Origin: Epiperipatus broadwayi
Lineage: Eukaryota; Onychophora; Udeonychophora; Euonychophora; Peripatidae
NCBI GenBank assembly: GCA_028023455.1
Contig: JAQFVV010006198.1
Span: 34,227,979 to 34,291,978 of the forward strand
Reading direction: 5' to 3'
DNA: 64,000 bases
Under the pieces are notes generated by a model that saw nothing but the letters and a program-made list of their open reading frames with translations, did not search any database and was not told the DNA's origin. Positions 39,030-49,849 of the stretch are shown here, piece by piece (position 1 is the stretch's first letter; every line of letters starts with the position of its first letter). Both the position numbers and the translations under genes were made by a program.

Positions 39030-40900
39030 GGATCTGAGATAGTGATTATGTGATGTTTAGTGGTTTAGCATTTAATACACTTAGCTATTCACTTTTTACA
39101 ATGAAGCAAAATTTATCTATTCCTTGATAATATTGCCTTGCAATTTCAAATTATAAGCAGACCATCAGAACTATAATATTCAAACATATATGACCACATA
39201 ATTAATATCTTTTAATATTTACCTTGATGTATTATATAACATTAATTACTGAGAATGTCTTAAAATATTACACTATTTGAGTCGGTTCTGACAATGTATA
39301 AATTGAAAAAAATTCACAAATGTCAATTAAAATAATATAAATCAATTTTAAAAATAGTTTTAAAAATAATATGATTGATTTAAAAATATTCATGCTTTCT
39401 TTTCAAAGTGATTCAGATAAACCCCTATAAAAGAAAATGAAGTAAAGAGAGAAGATGGCCTATTCTTTTTTCTAAAAAAGTTGTCTTGTGCTTTGAATTG
39501 AGAGTATTTCATTTACCTAATAAACCAGTAGTTTGAGCATTAATCTAGAGTACTATGATAGTAATCACTGGGAATGTCATATAAATACATTATAAATTTG
39601 CATAATAGATTTATATTTTAATAAAACATTTATATTTTAATAAAACCAATAAATTTACCTATATCAATTTTTAACTACTTGATAAATATTTACAGTTGCT
39701 ATCTTTACATAGACAAACATTAACTTGATATGACTTGTAATCATTTTATTATTAAATTTATTTTTATTTAATATTAAATTCATATATAACTTTATATTCT
39801 TTATTTATTGAATTTTAGCATTTAAATGATTAAAAAAACCAAATATTTACATACATAGTAAGAAATTTAAATAAAAATTTTGATAAAAACAAGTTAGAAA
39901 ATGTTAAATTATATTATGAAAGAATGTTAAAAGAAGGTTTATATATTAACATTGAAAAACCAGTTTTAAATAGAATTGTTAAATAATGCTTTTAATTATA
40001 AATAATTTATAGCATTATATAAAAATTTGATTAAAAAAAAATATAAAGAATAGGACAAGGTCAATAATAATAGTAATATTTATACAATAAAAAGAAATAT
40101 ATGTAGATGTTAAAGAAATATGAGTTTAAAAATATATATTTATAACAATACTATATATTTGTAAATCCTTGATAATGACTACAGGGAAATAGTGGAAATG
40201 TCAGAAACAGGTATAATATATTGGAATATATATGGGTTCATGAAAATAAATGTTTCAAAAAAAAAAGAGAAAAAAATTATTGAATTTTTTATGTATGAAA
40301 ATCTTTACTTTCTCTTAATTCAAATTTTGTAACTGACAATTTGTTATACTTTCTAACTTTTACTTTGTATACCGACTTCCTCTTGGAGTATTTTTTATAA
40401 CTATACTCATTCTATTTCCTAAATATATATATATAGATTTATTTAAGTTTTATGAAATTAAATTTTATAAAATATCTTCAAACCTAAATCTTTATTTAAA
40501 CTTTGTCTAATATTTTTAAGTATGTGATTTCTTTCATTTTTATCTTTGATTATTTGAATATTATAGTTCTTTATGAAGAGTTCTGGTTAGTCAAAACTGT
40601 AAGGAAATATTATCAAGGAATAAATAAAATTTACTGCATTATAAAACGTGGATAAAAAAAATTGTATTAAATGATATTATACTTCTACTGTTTGATAAAA
40701 TAAAAAATGAATATTAAATTTGACACTGGCAAGCTAAAACATAAAGATTAATATTATCTGTGCTGTATTTATATACTGACCAAATTTACCACATTCTGCC
40801 TCCTTCAATTTCCATCCAATTAACGGAATAGTACTTTTAATAGAATTATTGTTTTTTTGAATGATTATAAATTCTGATACTGCTTTAGCGTTTTTATAAT
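39030..40900. other. Non-coding stretch
   Basis: AT-rich with TA microsatellite near 40423-40434. No gene is supported. Confidence 0.4.
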
Positions 40901-40904
40901 TTAT

Positions 40905-41150
40905 TACAATGAATTCTGTCAAAATTTTTAACATTTTATTTCATCATTCAATCTCAACTTGAATAACTAAATAACATAAGTTTGAAAGAACCATTATTTT
41001 TTTGTGAATGGCTAAATAATTGAATAGACGCAACAAATGGGGATAAAGTTGGAAAACAATAATTGATTGGATATAGAATTGATAAGTCAATGAATTTTGT
41101 CGAATTTTTTTACATTCTATTTCGTCATTCAACCTCTATGTAATAAAGTA
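40905..41150 (-). repeat. Direct duplication of an about 50-bp segment, coding-like on the minus strand
   Basis: AATGAATTCTGTCAAAATTT then TTAACATTTTATTTCATCATTCAATCTC (from about 40909) recurs at about 41090 as AATGAATTTTGTCGAATTTT then TTTACATTCTATTTCGTCATTCAACCTC. On the minus strand both read like (M/L)NDEI(E/K)CxKxxQNSL. The second lies in an open frame (40944-41132). This suggests a decayed protein-coding repeat, perhaps a transposon, but I do not recognise a domain. Confidence 0.45.
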
Positions 41151-41956
41151 AAAAATATTAAAAGAATGATTTATTTTTTTTGTACGATTGATTAAACGAT
41201 AACTTAAATTTCATGAACGAAAAAAAAAGTATTATTATAAAATAATAGCTAATCATAATTTCGGTTTTCACTTTATAAAAACAATAATTTATTTAAAAAA
41301 ACAAGTGAACTATTAGTAGAAATTAAAAATACACACATACACAATAAATAATTAAATTCAACAATATTACCTAATAAATAAAAAAATCTGAACTAAGGTT
41401 GAAAAATTACTAAAAAATTTGCAAGTGGGATTATATAAATGAATATAATCCTAAGCTTATAAAAAAATGAAGCACATAAAATGGGAGATAGCGAGACGTC
41501 GTACATTCTCAATATACACATAACTTATGAGTTTATTATTATGATGCTAACATTTGTTGAAATTGTTAAAAACTCTTATTTTCAGATTTAATTAAAATGG
41601 AAATATGATCTACACATTTATTTATAATTAGAGTATCAAAGAGAATTGTGACACTTTAATAAATCAATGGATGAATTAAACTATACATTTAGAAATTTAT
41701 AATACAATCACGTAACTCTAAAGAGAATAAAAAATATTTTAATTTATGAAAATAACCCAGATTGTAAATAAATAATGACAGCAACCAAATATCTGTAATA
41801 GGCCCAAAATATGCGTTAAAATAAGCAAATACTATAATCATTTCTTCCAATATAATACAGATTTGCAGATTTGAATACGTGCTGTTATAAATAAACAAAA
41901 AAAAAAAAAGTAAAAATATATTGTTGCTTCAATAAATATGGTATCATATCAATTAC

Positions 41957-42224
41957 CTGCAAAGCCTGGAAAATTCTGTGAGATTCAGTTTCCGAGATTT
42001 CTTCTCGCTCATCCAATACCCTATTCGTTTCATCCTGTTGTTCAAGCCAACAGTCTGGAGAGACAATATCCAGTTTAAATTTAATATTAAAAAATTGCGA
42101 TATAAATAAATTAAACTAGTTTTAATAGAGTTGTTGCTATAAAGTATACGATACAAGTTCAACTATAAAATAAAATAATCAAACAGGAATAAACTGACTT
42201 CCACACGTCTCTTCTCTTACTCAT
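41957..42224 (-). CDS. First two coding exons of an unidentified host gene (partial)
   Basis: On the minus strand an ATG at 42224-42222 in good context (TCCACCATGA) is followed one base later by a textbook donor, GTAAGAG (from 42220). A 166-bp intron ends in TATTGTCTCTCCAG at 42055. The next exon (42054-41957, 98 bp) ends TTTGCAG before donor GTAATT. Splicing adds the leftover A to AC, giving Asn, so phase 1 fits exactly. The exon is open for all 32 codons. The predicted N-terminus starts MNCWLEQQDETNRVLDEREE and continues ISETESHRIFQALQ: acidic, helical or coiled-coil-like, no signal peptide. The protein is not recognised. Further exons should lie at lower coordinates but I could not locate them. 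The minus-strand open frame 41953-42162 is a different frame and a shadow. Confidence 0.55.
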
Positions 42225-42463
42225 GGTGGATAATACTGACTAATGACGTTTCGCACTTTCCCGGCCATGTGACGTTAAGTAACTTATGTAATATTTTTTC
42301 ATGATTGTTTTGAATAAAATATTTTTTATTAATTTATTTTAGATTTAATTTATTAAAACTACTACCAAACTATTTTTATTTAAAAACAATTTTGTTTTAT
42401 TTTGTTGGGTTTTTGGGGGAAGTGGAGAGGGGGAAGAGATAGTAATTGTTCACATGACTTAAC
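42225..42463. promoter_or_regulatory. Probable bidirectional promoter
   Basis: This segment separates two diverging start codons. It holds several CpGs (ACGTTTCGCACTTTCCCGGCC at 42246-42266) in DNA otherwise poor in them. It has two CRE/ATF-like sites (TGACGTT at 42244-42250 and TGACGTTA at 42270-42277), an E-box-like CATGTG at about 42266-42271, and a purine-rich GGGGGAAGTGGAGAGGGGGA stretch ending about 42434. No clear TATA box is placed for either gene. Its role is inferred from position and composition. Confidence 0.45.
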
Positions 42464-42477
42464 ATGGCGATTTACAG
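42464..42477 (+). CDS. Possible first coding exon of a divergent gene (partial)
   Basis: ATG GCG ATT TAC AG (context TTAACATGG) runs directly into a donor-like GTAGCA at 42478. Without splicing the frame stops two codons later (AGG TAG), so a coding role requires the intron. The peptide would begin MAIY. I could not find exon 2; the DNA to the right is mainly retrotransposon. The call rests on the start, the donor and the facing gene at 42224, and could be chance. Confidence 0.3.
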
Positions 42478-42479
42478 GT

Positions 42480-43580
42480 AGCAGTACTTCGATATGTCTT
42501 TTGGTCTTTTGTTAATAAATTTGTTGTACAAAGATTTTTGAGGAATTAAACACAGTTTTTCGTAAAAATAGTATTAGTCACTTTTAATTATATTATAATT
42601 TTTTTTAATTTCTTTTTTTTTTTTTATTAGAAACCTTCGATTGTTTGAAATATTTACTATACTGTATTGTTTGAGAATGAATTTTATTTTAAAGTTACTA
42701 AATTTTTAATTGATTAAATTAAGAAAATCTGATTTTTTAAAATAATTTCAGCAATACAATTAATGTTGATACATTCAGTTTCAATTTAATTTCACTTTTA
42801 GGTTATGTTATCTGCGATCTATTTTGTCTAGTTTTTTTCTGGGGTCAGTTAGCTATTTTCTGCTGCTACAGAACTAACAATACATAATAATAAAAAAGAT
42901 TAGATAACCTAAATAATTGCAGTAAAATATAAAATTTAAATATTAGCATAGATTATTATACATTGCAAATTGTTAATGAGAACCATCGCTCATTAATAAG
43001 CTATTTTACCCGTAGACTAATCTATCTAATATTAATGAAAATCAATTCTTGATTAGCAACATTGCAGACAAAAAGTAAGATAGATTTATCTTATTAAATA
43101 TGCCTAAACAAAAGTCCTATTATAGAAATGGGGCGAACAATTTTTGTAATTTTTTAAATTCTCAATTGATTTTTTTCATTTAACTCATTAAATTTAAAAT
43201 TCATAGTAGTTGTGGAATTAAGTTATGATGAAATACATTTCTATTTTCTGGATCTCGAAAAAATAATAAAAATGAAGTACATCAGAGTACTGTATATGGA
43301 ATTGGCTTGAATCAATAATAGGATTTTTAAGTAGAGGAAAAAAGTTTAATGAGATTTCTGGGCAGCATAGTTTTGGATTATACATTATAAAGGTTGTCCC
43401 CCAATTTCATTCACCTAGATAACAATTTACAGGATGAAAATATCAGAAGCAAAGTTTATTTAGCATATGATTTATTTATTTTTGGACAGTTTATTGATAA
43501 AAATATTGTAAAGGAATCTGTAAAGATTTCATTAGTGGCTTTATTAAGTCCCTTAAATTGTGCCACTAATCATCGATTCA
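42480..43580. other. Non-coding stretch, possibly first intron of the plus-strand gene
   Basis: AT-rich with a T run at about 42606-42625. The open frame at 43394-43591 is probably unrelated to the candidate gene. No acceptor/exon pair is convincing. Confidence 0.35.
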
Positions 43581-43599
43581 ATAAATATTAACTATGGCT

Positions 43600-46500
43600 G
43601 TTAAGTTTCATTTATGAAGCAATCTGTTGACAAGACTCAAGTTGAATCTAGGAAGATCATATCCAACTGGTTTTATTATTGAATCTGGAATAAGAAATTT
43701 GTTTAGAATCTCAAAAAAAATTCTGTTTTTTACATGTAATTCTTTTATTATAGATTCTTGGTTGAACATCCAAAAATCCCTTTTGAGGTAAATGTTAGAT
43801 AGTAAAACAATATTTTGAGTTACTGGTATATCTGATCTACTTAACAATTTTTTATGTCTTCTTGGGGGCAACTTCTGATATCTGGCAGAGGAATATATAA
43901 AAAACAAAGATATTGCAAAACAATAAACTTGAATGTGATTGCTTATAGTATTTAAAAATTTAGTGTGGAAACTTTTTCTTCAAAGATCATTATTTACCAG
44001 CAGAATCTGTTAGTGCTGAGGAAGCTGTAAAGTATTTGCAGCACAGTCCCAAGTAGTTTCAGCCAAACATTTCAAGAATACTATTCATTGATAAATAATG
44101 AAAATAAATTATTTAGACTATGATCCAAAATTTCTCCTATATAGGGGTAGGATTGTGTTTTGGATTATTGCAAAAGATTTAAATTTAGTTTATGAAACAT
44201 TTTCCTATTATTTAGATGAAAAAATTAAAATACCGTTTTCATTAGATTAGAAATAAGACTCCAGTCATTAAAAAGTCTTTTCATATTCTTATTGAAAGAT
44301 TTTCTATAAATTTTCTGCAGTCTGTTTCATGAAAATCATCCATTAATATATTAAATGAATTAGAAGAAAGAACTGAACTCTGTGGTAGTCCTTACTATAA
44401 AATTTTGTATTGTAATTATCATTTAGTCACATTTGAAGGGGTTTTTTTTGGAGAGTATTTTGTCATGTGTTAAAGATAAACTTATTTACAGCACCTCCTG
44501 CTTAAACCCAGCCTGCTATATGGATAATGTAATGGTACAGAAAATAGGGGTCAAGATGGGAAACCATCATCCTCCCCTTTCATTTGTAACAGTATAGAAG
44601 TATAAGGGATGTACATATATGAGGAGATGGGCACACATCATCATCCCCATAAAATAACCAGAAGAAATAAATATGAACGGAATGAGCATGAGAGATTAGC
44701 AAAGAATAAAGTTAACAATAACTTCGCCCAGCATTACACAAAAATAATCAGATCATTCAACCTCATGAACAACAAACAAATTAATCAATAATCAGCCATG
44801 TGATTGGATTTGAAAGGGGTACACTATAAACAGGCTAATTATCTTGCCACTGCTGAACTAAGAAATACAACACAATTATCTTGATGCATGTACTTAAGTG
44901 CTAATCCATCAGAATATTAAAAAAAAAAATCAAATAATGCTAATACTGAAACATGCCAATCATAAAGTACCATTAATGTACTAGCCAACTATAAACTTAA
45001 ATTCTAATTTTAAAAAAAATATAAATTGTAATGCATGGACTTTAATACCTTTGCACCATCAAGGATTATCATCTGAATATCCAGGCACCAACATAAATTT
45101 GACATCCATATAACTAACTTATGCTCTAATCTAGCTCAGGAAGCAAGAACTCTATAAACTGTTACTGTGAGCAAGAGATAAATAAATATAACAGCTTAGT
45201 CTAAATAATTCATAGGTTTATTCTACTATAATTAAATAGCTTATCCATTTTATTAAAATTTTAATGTCAGACTAATACAGAGATACTCGTACTCTTGGTT
45301 GGAGACAAGTTTGCAGATTTCTTCAGAGGCATTTTTCTTTACATTTTATTCCAGTGAAGCAAGTTACATGGAGGAAGATGATGTTAACTTATAACTGAAT
45401 TTAGCACATAGTTTTTGTTGTAGAAAACATTTTTGTAACTAAATTCGTAAATGTGCTAATAGCTTAGTTAAAATTTCAACAGCTTAAATAGAACTTTTGC
45501 TTCTGTCTTCTGTAACAGCAGTGTCAGGAACTTATTTTTTTCTACTGTCTTCTTCAGTAACTGGATCAAAGACGCTTAAGTCTAATGATTTACCCACACT
45601 CCTCAATTTTGGAACAACACTGTTTCAAAACAATCACTATTCTGTCACCAACATGACACAATTTTCTAATAATCTATTAGATCAATTTTGACAAAGACAA
45701 TTTTTCAGCTATTTCTCTCCTTCAACATTGACATTGGAAAACAAATCAAAAACTTAAATTAGAATCAAAATTTTTGACATTACATTTGAATCAAAATTTT
45801 CTAATAATCAGTTAATTACACTGATTTGATAACCACGGCTTGTTGTAGTAAAGAGAGATAAAGAGAAAAGAAAAAAAAAAACAATTATGATTACTTAAAA
45901 GTAAACTTTAACAAAAAAAATATTAAAATCTTATATATATATTTTTTTCAAAATATTCCTAAACCCACAACTTTATCTTTCTTAAAAGATTAAAATTAAA
46001 TAATTTACTAAAAAGAGAAGTATTTTCTCATAATACTTTTAAAATTAAATTAATATTGATATGTAAACAAAATTATTGAAGAGAGAGAACAAAAGGGTAG
46101 TTTTCTCTTTTTTATCAACATTTACAATTTATATTACATATTAAAATATTCATGTTATGTTTTTAAAAAAATGTTTGAAAATTGTTTAAAGAAAATTGTC
46201 TAGAATCTTCATATTATCATGTAGTATATAAAATATTTAAATTAAATAAAGACATTGTTTTTGTTAATTTTTAATATAGCAATGTAGCCAAATGGCTACA
46301 ATAAATACTTTTCGATAATTAACAACATTTTTGTTACATGATTTTTTCAAAAAGCTTGTAAGGAATATATAATAATCATAATGAATGATAATTTTTTAAA
46401 TCTTTGCCGAGTTTATTTAGTTTTAAAATTGCTATGATTTTGCATTTGTGCCAAATTTTTGGAATAATTTCTATATGAATAATATTAAATAGTTTTAGCA

Positions 46501-48500
46501 GCCGTAGTTTGACTTTATTTATTCCTGGTATCTTTTGGTTTAATACAATCAAGGGCAAATCGAGTTCATCAGCATATACAGGTTTTATCAGATTATTATT
46601 AGAGTGACATTGTGAAAGACAAGCTAGCAGTTTGCTCTAATACTTCTTTCTCATTCTATTAATGTTGGATTTAAAATCTGATATATAAAATTGGCAAACT
46701 CATTAGCAATAAGTCATAAGATTGGCACCCTCATTAACAATGACAGTAGTAATTCTTCTAGGGATACTTTTACATCCAAGAAGCTTTTATAAAAGCATCC
46801 AAGCCTTATGACTATACTTATAAAGTTTTGCTTCTCCGTGGTCTCTCGACTTTTTTCTTCTGGTTTCATCCAGTGATTTTACAAATTTGCCAGTAATTTT
46901 TGAATCATTGTTAGACAAAAATTGGCTATTAAAATTATTGTATGTTTTATTCCAATCTGGAATGGATTGTTTTCAATAACCATGAGGATGAACTCTGGTA
47001 GTTGTTATTATGAATTTGTTAAACTTATCAAAACAAGAGTATTAAAGAGAATCTATTAATATTTTTTAAGATATCCAATATATCTTCTCCAGTTAGTCAT
47101 CTTGTAACATGTTAACTTTCCTTAAATTTCATCTTGGAATATCCTTAACTTTCAGCTATAGACTTGTGGATTCCGAAAGTGATCAGACTTGGTTTATGTT
47201 AATTATGTCGAATATGATTCAATATCAGTAACTCAGCAGGTAACAGTAACCCATTTATTATTGAAACAAAATATAATCTGTCTGCCTGAATAGAATGTTC
47301 CTCCATGTTTAGTGTTGTAAAGTATCTGCACATTGTTTTACCCACTCTAAAAGTTGACAACCTCATTTATATACCCCCAAAGACTATTATGATAATTGAA
47401 ATCTCGAATAAATATAGAAGATGTAGGAAAATCTGGAAGAGAGCAATTTATATTGGGAGGTTTGTAAATATTACATGCATAATTATTTATCTAGGTAATG
47501 TTTGCAATGTCATTCTTTCAATAGAAGTTATTTGTTCTAAAAGATGGTTTGAGATAAAAATGGCCATACCATGTTTAGAATGCATTTTATCAAAAATCAG
47601 CATAAATATGGAAATTTTACGAAAAATGATGAATCCCCAGAAGTACAATAATAAAAGGATTTAATGTTCAAGATGAAAAGATTATATCTGGCAGAATAAA
47701 ATGAAGAATGAAAGAACAGTTTTAAATATCTTATTGCAAGGTAAATTAGTTTTCAGTAACTCCCTATAAAGAAGTGATAAAGATAATGTCAGATTTTGCT
47801 GAATTATATGCAAAATTTTAATATTTTTCCATCCTTATTTATAGTTAAAAATATCAGGAGACTTCTTTAACAACTGATATTGATTGGTTAGCTGATTTGA
47901 ATACAGATTATGTGTATGATATATGGATGTCCTACACATAATTGAAGTAGCCCCTTTAAGATTGTTATATCTGCAAGAGGATTTATTTGATACTGAAACT
48001 TGAAGAGAACTGAAGAAGAGAATAAAATTTGAAAATAAATGCCTTAATTGAATTTTGAATATTTAACAGTAGGAACATTGTTGAAAATAAGATGAGATAA
48101 TCAGCCATCTGTTACAGTTAATATAACAAAATTTAGACGGAGATAGTTAATTGTGTTAAGAAAATAAAACTTATTTATCCAAACTGATGGGATTGCTGAT
48201 GAATGAGATTAGGTTTAGGAAATCTGGAAAAGAATACTAGAAAGAGAATAAAAATATATAAATTTAAAGAGATGGAAAGTTTATAAGTGATAGAATTGGA
48301 GAAACTATATTTCTGCTCTAGGGGACTCAAGACCCAGAAAGAAGCTTCACAAGTAAGATTAAAATCATAATCTGCAGTTTTATAATTAAACATTCCTATC
48401 ATAGTAGGATTATTTTTAAATGCTAATATCACTGTAGTATGTTATATGCCGGCTGTGGGAAAATTGGCAGTAGTCTGGGGATTTTTACAAGAAATTAATC
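43600..48500 (-). mobile_element. Decayed Jockey-like LINE with insertion
   Basis: Ordered minus-strand remnants. DFNYHNSLWG at about 47377-47404 is the endonuclease DFNaHhxxWG block. A SDHF block lies at about 47177-47190. KIWHKCKIIAILKLNKLGKD then LKNYHSL at 46376-46475 is the Wk.aviaiLKPgKdp..YRPISL block that opens the RT. GLPQSSVLSSNSFNILMDDF at about 44330-44391 is the GLPQGSVLSPxLFNiyxxD block. WNYLGLC.. near 44040-44070 and the cysteine-poor C-terminal open frame 43608-43907 follow. The RT opening and the GLPQ block are about 2 kb apart, although an intact RT needs roughly 0.5 kb, so about 1.5 kb has been inserted. Plus-strand frames here (47305-47664, 44609-44791, 45497-45691) are shadows or lie in the insertion. 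Confidence 0.75.
44450..46250. mobile_element. Insertion splitting the LINE reverse transcriptase
   Basis: Between RT blocks at 44391 and 46376 the reading disappears. The segment 44480-44830 is less AT-rich (CAGCACCTCCTGCTTAAACC, GGGGTCAAGATGGG) and unlike the LINE. No terminal repeats or target duplication were found by eye, so the class and exact limits are unknown. Confidence 0.4.
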
Positions 48501-48504
48501 TTGT

Positions 48505-49845
48505 TGTTAACTTGCTTTAAAAATTTTATCTTTAACTCGACATTTGTTAGTTGCAAAATGGACTGAATATAGCAAAATTATATTGGCATTCCAAAAATGA
48601 ATATTTGTCCGCAACAAAAAAATAAAAATTTATGAATTAGAAAAGCAAATATTTTTTCAGTTAAACCAAAGAATGTTTCAGATCCATTTACTTGTTAATT
48701 GATTAAAAAGGATGTGTATTATATATTTATTTATAATATATGTATATTCATTTATAAATGAATAAATAGTGCTCTAATGGGAGCTGTATGGTACATAACA
48801 TTGAGTAAAAGAAAAACCAATCAATAAAAAATAAAATGTCTGCATTTCTTTTTGAATTTATCATTTCAAGAGAACATTAAATAAAATCAAAAAAATCATA
48901 TATTTTGCAATAAAAATAATTTATTAACATTATTAAATTATTTATTTCGTTACAGATCACTATGTAGAAAATATTCTTTTCATTTATTCATATTTTAATT
49001 TGCATTGATTATTTCAAAATTGTTCATTTAGAATAAATAAGTTATTTATTTATTCATATACAGATGGATATTGTTCTTTACCTGAGTGTAATTATGATAT
49101 AACATGTAGTTTTTATTTTCCACAAAGAATTGTCCTTTCTCTGACTGTAACTATAATGTAACATAGTTTTTATTTTGTATGCATTAGAATAAACAAAATG
49201 TATGAGTTGTCTTCTACTTCCACAAAGAATTGCCCTTTCCCTAACTATAACTGTGATATTAATGTAGTTTTTAATATATTATCTAATAATACATAATCTA
49301 ATATTCCTATTTATATATATTGTGAATATGTATATCATTATTATCAGTCAAAAGGTAATTCAAATGTCATTTTCTCCAAGCTGCTCTTCCTTAATCCCAA
49401 TATATCCTTCACAATTAAGTCATTAAATACATTTACAATCCAGGGTCTCAATTTTTTTAGCCCCCCCCCCCCCAATTATTTATTTATTTTTTAAAAATAT
49501 TTTTTATTTCTCTAACTTTATCCTTTATATTTTTCTTTCTATAGCCATAAATCAATTTCTAATTTGTCATTTAAAAGCAATAATTCCTATAAAATATTTA
49601 AACTAACTTTTTTTTTACTTGTTATTTTAAAGGCAATGAAGTAGCCTAGGAGTTATGAAATTATCTGTTATTAGTCATTGCAGTCGTTCATATTTTTATT
49701 ATTTATTAGTCCATTATTAGTTCTTTGGATTTCAGAGCTTGGATTCTATGCTACTCGGAGTCCTCTAGTTTATGGATATAGAAATGGGTTTTAGATAGAA
49801 GATTAACTGTGATTAAGTAAGGAAAATGCAAATAAACAATTGCTA
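48505..49845. other. Non-coding stretch with C-homopolymer
   Basis: AT-rich. It has a C run at about 49461-49473. A short segment 49737-49795 (after TTTGGATTTCAG) reads ELGFYATRSPLVYGYRNG, the only coding-like patch, but its downstream donor is poor and I do not call an exon. Confidence 0.35.
49068..49275 (+). repeat. Imperfect tandem repeat, three units
   Basis: Three versions of ..AATTGTCCTTTCTCTGACTG TAACTATAATGTAACATAGTTTTTATTTT.. start near 49070, 49126 and 49226. The last two are each preceded by CCACAAAGAATTG. Spacing is irregular because the middle unit has about 40 extra bases. Confidence 0.6.
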
Positions 49846-49849
49846 ACAA

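Noticed and set aside
47305-47664. 119-codon plus-strand open frame
   Set aside because: It is antisense to the endonuclease of the minus-strand Jockey-like LINE (DFNYHNSLWG block).
49737-49795. Possible exon reading ELGFYATRSPLVYGYRNG
   Set aside because: The acceptor is acceptable but the donor is poor, it is very short, and it lies just before the LINE leader; phase with the exon at 42464 cannot be tested.
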